Shown in pieces: positions 56,151 to 64,000 of a stretch of DNA of 64,000 nt (position 1 is its first letter; every line of letters starts with the position of its first letter). The translations under genes were made by a program, and so were the position numbers. Source of the DNA: Diadema setosum (taxonomy: Eukaryota; Echinodermata; Echinoidea; Diadematoida; Diadematidae). The notes below the pieces were generated by a model. The model was not told the DNA's origin. It saw only the letters and a program-made list of their open reading frames with translations, and searched no databases. The DNA lies in assembly GCF_964275005.1 (NCBI RefSeq), contig NC_092690.1, positions 13,115,787 to 13,179,786 on the forward strand, given 5' to 3'.

Positions 56151-57297
56151 GATCCTGAAGTAGCATTTAGACAGTTTAAAAATATTGGGTGTTATCAATG
56201 CGAAAATTTGATTGTAATTTTTTGGGGGACATACTGTACAGTAGCAATTCTTGAGTACAGTGTAGTTTAAGTGTGATCCAGTTAACTGTAAATTTCCTCC
56301 TGCTCAAGAATGGAGCTAGAAAGAGAGAGCTACATGGTGTGGACAACAGACGAAGGGTATACAGTATTCAACCCTTAAAACAAGCTCTTCCACTGGTTTG
56401 TTTTGTCTTGTTTGTTGCTTGTTTGTTTTATGGCTGTTTGGACTCTGCCAGTGAGATTGGTTGATATGTACAAATGTCATCAAGTTGATGACAAGTTCTG
56501 AATTTTTGTTCCTGTATTTTGTTGACTTCCTTTTACGTTGACATCTACGCAAGTCGCCAGATATTCTCCGGTCCCGTACATGAGGTTTACTCCACACCAT
56601 ACATTTTTCTATCACAGTGACGTTAGTCATAAATAACCCCATATGCAATTCTTATACAGCTGTACATAATGATGTCTGTGCCTCACAGGACTCCAATTTG
56701 CCTACAAAATGCACACTCTGGATGATACTCTTGTTGTGCTAAAATGAAATAGCAATGACTTCTAGGGGAAACAGGTTGTAGCTGCTAAATAATCAACAAA
56801 AAAACACAACTTTTAAAATAAAAACTGTGCAGTTGTGAGCTGCTGACACCATTACCTCTGCTTATTTGCCTTATTTGGTTGTGACTAACATCACAACTCC
56901 ATGATAAATTGTGAAACTTTGAAGTTCCATAACTTTCTCATCTCATGTCCTTAATGACAAAAGTTCCTCCATTCTGCTTTTCTCACTTTATCCTAGTAGT
57001 CAACCTTGAATATAGCATTAAATTGCACATGAAAATATTTGCCTTGGGGTCTTCGACAAAGCTTTATGAAACAACTTCCATTTCCCTTGTCTAACCTCCC
57101 AATAAAGAGAATGAAAAAGTACAAAAAATGTATATTGTCCATACAATGATCTTTATTACAGCATAGAATGTTGGCATAATCGTTGAATATGATCCACTCA
57201 TTACTTTCTTCACAATGTTGCCACAACCAGTGGACAGTCACACATAAATACACTGAGATTGATATCTCTGCATTCTGCAAAAGTGGAGACTTTTGCG

Positions 57298-57721
57298 TAA
57301 AGGTGCATGGTCCCGGTGTTTTAGTCAAATGTGTACGCGAGCGCACGGCGCAAGTTTCCTATAGAGACCTACGCTATTGACTCCTCTTTAGCACTTACGC
57401 TTTGGCCCACTTTGAGAAGTCCGATTCACTGTAGTCAGTGGTCGGATCACAGTTCGGCCCATGATTCGGCCGAGGGGGATGACAGCCTTAGCAAACTTCT
57501 TTTGTGATGTCATAATAAGAAGCACATATGCACGCACCCTGGCATTATTACAGACTGTGTGATGCGCAGAGAAGACAACGAAGGCAACGTTACTTAGCAA
57601 CACCTACGCCCTTTACTCTTGATGACAGCTAAACTTCGGCAAATCTTCATATCAATGCTAACGGTGATCGGCAGTATCATCAACAGCGCCCTCTACACTA
57701 CCGGGACTATGCACCTTTAAG
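57298..57721. mobile_element. GTGCATAGTCCCGGT-ended MITE
   Basis: TAAAGGTGCATGGTCCCGGT at the left and ACCGGGACTATGCACCTTTA at the right are inverted 20-mers. The 424-bp interior is GC-richer than its flanks, with inverted TCCGATTCACTG/CAGTGGTCGGA words. No transposase. Confidence 0.85.
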
Positions 57722-59248
57722 CAATGCCACAGGATAAAACTCATGTTGCTCCATAGTCCACTAGATCTGAAAATACAAACTCATGACACAAACTCTCATG
57801 TTGGATCTCATTGATTAAAGCAAAACGGAGCAGGGATAGGGAGAACCTAATAAAAAAGAAAAGAAAAACAGCACTGTGAAATGTGTAACAAAACTCAACC
57901 TGGGCTATTTCCTTTGGCTGCAATTATCACACCAAATTCTATGCACCACAATTAGTGCAAGGTGATTGACTAGCATCAATCCTAGAGTTATAATGCACAA
58001 ATTCTACTCATACTGAAGGAAATTCTGTACTACAATGCAGTTTGCCTGTTTAAGCATGAAACTGAATGGAGTACAAATATGGCTGCCATGCTTCCATATT
58101 GTTCAAACTGAGTAGAAATTATCATCTTAGTTTAAAGCTTCCAAAATCTGAATAAATTAAATCACTTTCTCTGCTATTCATATCAGTAAAATATAAAGCC
58201 ATTTTGGGGCATTTATGCAGTACTTAAGTGGAAACTCAATCAACTTATTCTGCAAGATTTGCAAGCATAACTCCAGTAGAGCATCTGATCTGCTGGCCCA
58301 AAAGAGGGCTAGGAAAACTACATAGAGGACTAGGAAAACTACAAAAGACTTCCTGTGAAAACAATGTATTCCGAAGGCTACTGAGGTATGAGGACACAAC
58401 ATATAAAATAGTTGCATTTTGTTTCGTTTTTAGTGAAGAAAATACATCTTTTTAGTCATATGATTCATCAAATCTACCTTGTACACCAACATGCAATACA
58501 CCTCTGGATCACAGTCACATTACATGTTCTCCCTGTTACATGAAGCAAGCCTTTGGTGGTGTTTGGGGAGATATGAAATGACTGCATGTTGGCCAGCTTG
58601 ATAAGGGTTTTAAGAACTTTTTCAAAATTGAAAATTAACACCACAAACGCCCCAGCAAATTGTAATTAATGTGAATCTCCTCATGCCAGCTACAAAGACG
58701 TACACACAATTTTTTTTTAATTTATTTTCTTATGAAGACAGTTAATTATTTGCAAATTATACTGAGAGCATTTCTTCTATATTACACCATGCAAATATTC
58801 ACATTTGAACTGCTTGTTCAGAAACACAGCAAACATAAAGATGCTACTGTGGGCATGAATTAAGCTGAAAAAAAAAAAAAAAAAATTATTAGCATTATCT
58901 GCATTCACCTAATCCGTTGGGGCAAAGAGGGGAAAATGCCAAACACAAACTTGAGCATTTTGATGAATGTTGAGACATTGATAGTGCAGGCTATATTTGG
59001 AATCTTGGTACATATTGTTTCATGTGTAGTGCTGGTATCACGCATACGCTTGTCCATATCCACCTCTCCGCAACGGGGGCGGATTTTACTGAGAAGCTTA
59101 GGAGAAGTGATTCCTGTCCGCTACATTCACACACTGCTGAGATCCCCTCACGAGCATTCTCCCAATTAACTTCAAAGAGGATTTTACAGTTGAGGCGTCA
59201 AGAAAAAAGTTCTAGTGTGATTATGTGAGTTAGGGCGTCCCCTTGGCC
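57722..59248 (-). other. NAA50 3' UTR and convergent intergenic sequence
   Basis: Sequence downstream of the NAA50 stop. On the minus strand AATAAA occurs at 58726-58721 and at 57157-57152. No coding exon is supported; the fragments on both strands lack domains. Confidence 0.45.
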
Positions 59249-59423
59249 TCACGACGAAGTCTGCACACCATTCTGACCAGTGTGCTTATTTCGTAACGAC
59301 TTCTGGAGTACGTGGGCGTCAGCCGGCTCAATCCGCTTGTAGTAGTGCTCCTTGGTCTCGATGATCTCAAACTCAAACTTTTTGTAGAACTCGATGGCCG
59401 AGTCGTTGTTGATCTGCACATGC
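59249..59423 (-). CDS. NAA50: NAA50 exon 5 with stop
   Basis: Acceptor cctttctaacag. It encodes HVQINNDSAIEFYKKFEFEI then ETKEHYYKRIEPADAHVLQK, and ends NGVQTSS with TGA at 59251-59249. Confidence 0.95.
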
Positions 59424-61867
59424 CTGTTAGAAAGGTGAGACCAGAGTGAAGAGATATATGATGAATGTACAGGAATCTACGTGGAGCAAAGACAGTTTGG
59501 AGTGGCAGCATTCTTACTGGGAAACCAGGGACCTGTTGCTTGATAGTTGAAATCGAATGTAAGTCAGAAAACCAAGCGTAAGTCTACAAATACTCAATTC
59601 TGATTGGCCAATACCTGATTTTTGCTTGATTTTCGGACTCATGTTTGACTAGTATCTTCTGACGCAACAGAGCCCAGATAAGAGAAAATCTGTACTTAGT
59701 CAGATAATAAGCAGAAAATGTTCTTTCAGATGAAGTTTCAATAATGTTGACCTCTGGATATGTTTTAGATCATGCCAAGGACAATTATCATCCTCAGGTA
59801 GAACAGATTTTTTTGTCTTCATGAACAAATGTAAGTGCACTAGAATTTTATCACAATGTGCATAAGTACTCACAGGTAAATGTTGTCAATGCGGCCATCT
59901 CTTTCACAGAAATCCAGGACATGTTTCAGCATTATTGTTCCTGCAGAAGAAAAAAAAAATGGTACTTCATTACAGCATTGTTGCCAAAAGAAGCCATACT
60001 GACGACATATCAAACTACACTGTAGCCCTTCTTGGTACTCCGCTCCCTCCAAACTACATTGTATTAATCACTCTTTGATATAGAGTACTACATTATCAGT
60101 CATGCCCATCGACTACTTGTAAACCTAAAAATGTTCCCGTGCATTTTAATTTCACAAACTTTGTGAGCCAGGATTCGCGAAATTAAATGTACACAATAGT
60201 TCACATCTATACTATATGCACTGAATGCCAGTGGCAATTCGCATCTGAAATTTTGTTTTGATTGGGTGGTTTGTTTGTTTGTTTTTTTTTTTGGGGGGGG
60301 GGGGTAGGAGGGTGGGGACAATTCACTCATGCCAAGTCTGTGGCAAAGAATTACCTGCACACGACCTTGCATTTTTGTTTATTTATTTTTTAATCATGTT
60401 TATTTTCCATTTATTTTTTATTTCTTATTTTTTATTTTATTTTTTTATTTCTTTATTTTTTTTATTTATTTATTTATTTATTTATTTTTTTTTTTTTTTT
60501 TTTTTGGGGGGGGGAGGTTAACTCACCTATGCCAAGTCTGCAGTAGAAAGCTAGACACCCTGGGGGAAGGGGGAGGTTTCTTATCCACGCCAAGTATTTG
60601 ATGGGGAGCCAGAAAACCTTGGATTAAAGTGGAGGGGGGGGGGGGTACTCACCTATGCCAACTTTGTGGTAGGGAGCAAGACACCCTGAGGATGGGAGGG
60701 GGGATACATACTCATGACAAGTATGTGATAGGGAGCCATAAAACCCTGGATTAAAGTCAAGGGGGAGGGGGAATTAATACACCTATGCCAAGACTGTAGT
60801 AGAAAGCTACATGCCCAAGGGGTAGTGGGGGGGGGGGGTGGGTGGGGTGGTTAGTCACTCATACCAAGTATGCCATAGGGTGGGGAAGGGGGGGGGGGGT
60901 TAACTCACCTATGCCAAGTCTGCAGTAGAAAGCTAGACATCCTGAGGGAAGGGGGGCAGTTTACTCACTCATTACAGTGGAAGGGGGGGCTAACTCACCT
61001 ATTCCAAGTCTACGGTAGGGTGCCAGACACCCCAGGGTCATGATGTACAGTCGCCTGGACCCATCTTCTGTGGTATCTATCCTGCAGCAGACCGCACCCA
61101 CTACGATGTCATTGTAGTATGCTGAGTGGGGTTGGAGTACAGAGACCAAAGATCACTTTTTATTGCCTTCATGTTATCTGATGTGAAAATACTTTTCAAG
61201 CTTTGAACTTTGCACAGTGACTGAGATAACATTACTCTTTAAAAAATGATTATAACTACATGATCCATGGGGAGGGAATGTGAGAAATAGAGAATCCTCG
61301 AGTCATAGCAAATGATTTGTTAAAATACTTTTTACTGCCTATCAAATGTTTCTTTTTGCCTATCAATTCATTTGTTTTGTTTTGTGCCATTTTGCAATTT
61401 TTTTCCCCCAAACTGCCATGAAAATCATATTTTTCTTCTTTGGAAATTGTTATATTTGTTAAGGACGAGTCCCGAGTATACTCAGGCAGACGAGTGTCTA
61501 TGAGAAATGTGTGTTGTAGCAAAAATCAAACCGTCCTCAACGGGTTAACAGTTGACATTTGGCACATTGGTGACTAACCCAGAAACCTGTCATATACTTT
61601 GAAATTAAATGTCACTGAGCATGTCAGACTGAAATCCTTTTGATAAAAACATAAAGAACAGAGAGAAACATAGGGCCCATATTGTCTAAATGCTAATTCT
61701 AAACAAACTTGACAGATTATTGTATCTCACCCAATTTGGCTAGCTCGCCAACCTCAAGGACATCTTTATAGAACTTGTCGTTGTAGGAGACGGGAAAGAC
61801 GACCGAGTTGAGTTTCTTCAGCTGCTTGATGTTGTGTGGAGTGATGTCCCCAAGCTCAATTCGACCT
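59249..61867 (-). CDS. NAA50: N-alpha-acetyltransferase 50 (NatE catalytic subunit), coding exons 2-5
   Basis: Exons on the minus strand are 61867-61731, 61121-60999, 59940-59874 and 59423-59249. They give 502 nt, starting with the last base of a codon. If the missing first exon is ATGAA, the protein has 168 residues against 169 in human. It is a single GNAT fold enzyme that transfers acetyl from acetyl-CoA to N-terminal methionines of M-hydrophobic proteins and takes part in sister chromatid cohesion (family knowledge). Visible landmarks are NDKFYKDVLEVGELAKLAYY, Tyr73 in LYIMTLGCLAPY, the acetyl-CoA loop RRLGIG (84-89), His112 in YLHVQINNDSAIEFY, and YYKRIEPADAHVLQKSL. Numbering agrees with the catalytic Tyr73 and His112 of human NAA50. 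The tail after 155 is variable. Confidence 0.93.
59530..59680. mobile_element. Small inverted-repeat element
   Basis: GGACCTGTTGCTTGATAG and TCTGACGCAACAGAGCC close about 150 bp, with CTGATTGGCC inside; resembles the GTTTCATCAACG-type small foldbacks in layout. NAA50 intron 4. Confidence 0.5.
59874..59940 (-). CDS. NAA50: NAA50 exon 4
   Basis: Acceptor cttctgcag, donor TACCT|gtgagt. It encodes GTIMLKHVLDFCERDGRIDN IYL; the first glycine completes the acetyl-CoA loop begun in exon 3. Confidence 0.95.
60527..60559 (-). other. Candidate 33-nt microexon, NAA50 array unit 2
   Basis: Minus strand: cccccttcccccag, then 33 nt reading in phase 1 as GCLAFYCRLGI, then gtgagt. Compared with GCLAPYRRLGI of the real exon it has F for P and C for R. 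Inclusion after exon 3 would insert 11 residues in frame. Confidence 0.35.
60653..60685 (-). other. Candidate 33-nt microexon, NAA50 array unit 4
   Basis: Minus strand: cctcccatcctcag, then 33 nt reading in phase 1 as GCLAPYHKVGI, then gtgagt. It keeps the glycine of the acetyl-CoA loop pattern while changing the basic pair. Confidence 0.35.
60909..60941 (-). other. Candidate 33-nt microexon, NAA50 array unit 8
   Basis: Minus strand: ccccccttccctcag, then 33 nt reading in phase 1 as GCLAFYCRLGI, then gtgagt. It is the complete unit nearest the true exon 3 (58 nt downstream of its donor) and nearly identical to unit 2. Confidence 0.4.
60999..61121 (-). CDS. NAA50: NAA50 exon 3
   Basis: Acceptor aaccccactcag, donor ATAG|gtgagt, phase 1-1. 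It encodes AYYNDIVVGAVCCRIDTTED then GSRRLYIMTLGCLAPYRRLG and I. Its last 33 nt and donor are the source of the tandem copies in the following intron. Confidence 0.95.
61456..61550. mobile_element. Short GTTAAGGACGAG element, copy 3
   Basis: GTTAAGGACGAGTCCCGAG and ACCGTCCTCAACGGGTTAA close about 90 bp; interior GTCTATGAGAAATGTGTGTT matches 31680-31702. TTAA is clear at the right edge only. NAA50 intron 2. Confidence 0.8.
61731..61867 (-). CDS. NAA50: NAA50 exon 2
   Basis: Acceptor cattttcttgcag-like (atctttcttgcag), donor TTGG|gtgaga. It encodes GRIELGDITPHNIKQLKKLN, SVVFPVSYNDKF and YKDVLEVGELAKL. It starts in phase 2, so the initiator ATG and two bases come from an upstream exon not found before 64000. 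Confidence 0.94.
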
Positions 61868-63430
61868 CTGCAAGAAAGATGTAATGGAAAAATTAGTAAT
61901 TTTGTACACCTGATATTTGATTCCTCCTGTCTCTTCTTCTCTCCATTATGGGGAAAACAAAAACAAAACCAAAAAACACATCAAATGCAAGTTGGTTTAA
62001 CACTAATATTACGGGGAAAAAAGTGTTTGTTTCTTCCATCTTTGACTACTTGTACACTGCACTATTGTAATGTAACAGGTGGTGTTACATTTGGAATGTT
62101 ATTATGAAGCAGAAATGAAGGAGCTCAGGTACAGTTTTGGTACATTTCATCGATGCAAAGTGTTTATTCACAATCGTTCGGAAATATCATGATGAAGTTC
62201 AATGACAAGTTAAAATGATGAGTATCTACATCAGAGTAAAATATAGAAGTATCAAGATGCAGGAGAGAGAGAGCAATATCAAGTAGAGGTTGGCTCTCTG
62301 ATGTCGAAATCATCATCTCTCTTGGGGCCTTGGAAAGAACACCAAACTTGGAAATGTTCAATGGGTGATGGGTGAGAATTTTGGTAAGACAACCAATCAA
62401 AAAGGGATAACTAAAAAGAGTGACCAAAGGGGTTGTCCTAAGGGGTGATGTTTGACCAATTAAAAGAGGGGGATTCTTTTGTGGAGGAGGAAGTATTATA
62501 AGATAAGGGGCAGACAAAGAGTCTGGTGGTTCACAAGGTGTGTGTATATAATCTTTGGGTAATTAAACCAGGGACAAAGAAGGTTTGTTACGAGGGTGAT
62601 TAAATGACTCCTTGATGTAAACATCAAACAAGGGTACTTAACGACAGGAAATTAATAGTAAATAATCTTGGTGTTATATTCTGAGGTGAGTATACAAAAG
62701 CAAGGGAATTTAAGTTGAGTTGTTAATGAACAGGAAGTTATCCCCAAAATATCCTAAATATACATTACACTATATTGCTTTCTTTCTGGTTTATCTCAAC
62801 ACCAGGGAATCCCACAAGTTTTGTTGCATCTGGACAAAGGACAATGCTCAGAATTTTTAAGGAATTCTCATATTTTTGCAATTGAAACTTTGGAATGGTT
62901 GTATTTGAATGCAACATATGCACGTATGTATATCAATAATCATGATATATGCATTTTTGAAATGGGTTTTGAGTATAAAGCAAAGTATTCCAATGTTGAG
63001 GTATGGATATGATGAAGTAAGAAACACACATTGAACACAATGTGGTCAAAAGTGATAGAGAGATTAAATAAAAGTACCAGGCAAGCACATCCACCGTCTC
63101 CAGATGACACCACCTACATTACAACTGGAAAACTGCATCATATACACCAAATACACTTTAGCCCAGCCTACAGGACTCGGTATCGGTATTTACATGATGT
63201 AGACGCAACTGTCTACATGCTATCAATAAAAGTCCGACCCAAATCCTAACCCCATACTGTATACAAAATATGAAAATATTGCTTTCACAGAGGTTGCTTA
63301 TTGAGGAATGCATGTGTGTGTGTGTTTGTCTGTCTGTGGTTTTTGCTTATCGCAAGTTCAGAGTGTGATGGTATCCTTTAAAAAAAAAAAAAACAAAAGA
63401 AAAACAATATCTCTGAATGTGCCGATGCTG
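61868..63430 (-). other. NAA50: NAA50 intron 1 (probable), nothing further recognised
   Basis: AT-rich sequence upstream of exon 2 on the minus strand. I found no ATGAA|gt candidate with good context here. Short frames lack domains. A (TG)n patch is at 63309-63325. Confidence 0.5.
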
Positions 63431-63439
63431 TGACTTAAA

Positions 63440-63750
63440 TCAAATCTACAGGGGTTGAATGCGGCCCATTTTTCAGCGGTCTTGTCCGCGCATTGATACT
63501 GAACGCGCAAAGTGCGTGTCCGAATTCTGGAGACTCAGGAGACCCGACAGATTCTAGGGAATTAAATTTATCGAATTGTAATTTGTATTCAAGGACACTC
63601 AGCTTGTCAAGCAAGGCCAAGGGTGATAAATGTTTTGGTATTTTGTGACATTTTATGATGTATTTAAAAAAAAAATCAACATTGAGAAAAAGTAGTTTTG
63701 ATATATTTAACATACATTTTTATATTCACTATTTGAGTTGAACAAATGAC
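63440..63750 (-). mobile_element. Partial copy of the CCCCAATTTTCGG element, inverse orientation
   Basis: Read on the minus strand, TTTGTTCAACTCAAATA, ATGTATGTTAAATATATCA, TACATCATAAAAT and CCGCTGAAAAAT follow the order seen at 17095-17315. About 300 bp align. The outer CCCCAATTTTCGG end is missing here. Confidence 0.8.
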
Positions 63751-64000
63751 AATTGTGCACTACACTACGGCCCTGGGCTGTGCTGTGGCTGTGCTGTATT
63801 GCATGCAGCAGGTAGATATGAGGGGCTGCATATTTTGAAATAAGATCGGGCTCTACTAAATTCTTAGCACATGTTATCTAACAAACAATAAATTGAATGC
63901 GGAACTACCGCTGCATGCAGCTCTTGCCATAAAAAGATAGGCGGAGTTTGATCTGTTGGAGTTGGAGTCAATACGGGATGACAACAACTCCACTCTCTAC

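Larger units (their letters stand above)
60319..60985 (-). repeat. Tandem array of copies of the NAA50 exon 3 end and donor
   Basis: About nine diverged units, separated by C-rich spacers on the minus strand (G-rich on plus), repeat the final 33 nt of NAA50 exon 3 and its splice donor. Complete units are 60941-60909, 60685-60653 and 60559-60527. Each has a pyrimidine tract, CAG, 33 nt and AG|gtgagt. Partial or altered units lie near 60963, 60860, 60815-60783, 60745-60714, 60618-60585 and 60353-60329. A (TTTA)n/poly-T/poly-G block at 60370-60518 interrupts the array. Confidence 0.9.

Noticed and set aside
60258-60601. Phe-rich frames near NAA50
   Set aside because: Products of poly-T and (TTTA)n low complexity.
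1-64000. Bacterial-style operons, phage, toxin-antitoxin or defence systems
   Set aside because: All supported genes are spliced animal genes; no prokaryotic gene organisation was seen.

Overview
The window is nuclear DNA from an animal. Its genes are split into short exons by spliced, AT-rich introns full of small foldback elements, SINE-like repeats, a dead LINE and microsatellites. The proteins look metazoan, and the repeats resemble those I know from echinoderms and other marine invertebrate deuterostomes. That placement is an inference; I cannot name the species.

Three protein-coding genes can be read exon by exon with consistent splice phases. (1) On the minus strand, 14330 down to 651, lies a GABPA-type ETS transcription factor: ten coding exons, 423 residues, with an N-terminal OST-like region, a Pointed domain and a C-terminal ETS domain. 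(2) On the plus strand, 36888 to 47836, lies a C2H2 zinc-finger protein of 712 residues in five coding exons. It has 12 regular fingers plus one degenerate one, a polyhistidine linker and a duplicated N-terminal exon. I do not recognise a named orthologue. (3) On the minus strand, 61867 down to 59249, lies NAA50, an N-alpha-acetyltransferase. It is complete except for a first coding exon, predicted to be only ATGAA, that probably lies beyond 64000.

Layout: 1-650 is probable GABPA 3' sequence. 651-14368 is GABPA with an intron load of mobile elements. 14369-20000 is mostly foldback elements and a SINE. 20019-22470 is a decayed Tx1/L1-like LINE. 22471-29090 is AT-rich and poor in genes, with a piggyBac-like TTAA element at 24341-25300. 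29100-29700 and 34260-35000 are GC-richer and may be promoter regions. 36837-47836 is the zinc-finger gene. 47837-57290 is its 3' sequence plus intergenic repeats. 57298-57721 is a foldback element. 59249-64000 is NAA50 and its upstream intron. GABPA and the zinc-finger gene diverge from each other; the zinc-finger gene and NAA50 converge. The three products have no shared pathway that I can see.

The most unusual signals are two intronic tandem arrays that copy splice boundaries of their host genes. In GABPA a 72-bp array carries eight extra 3' splice-site-like AGs in exact register with the true acceptor, and the six nearest are open in frame into the exon. In NAA50 an array carries diverged copies of the exon end that encodes the acetyl-CoA loop; three of them form complete 33-nt, phase-1 microexon candidates with CAG acceptor and gtgagt donor. 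In addition, two foldback elements sit at GABPA 5' splice sites, and one supplies most of the donor sequence. None of this is proven to be used; RNA data would decide.
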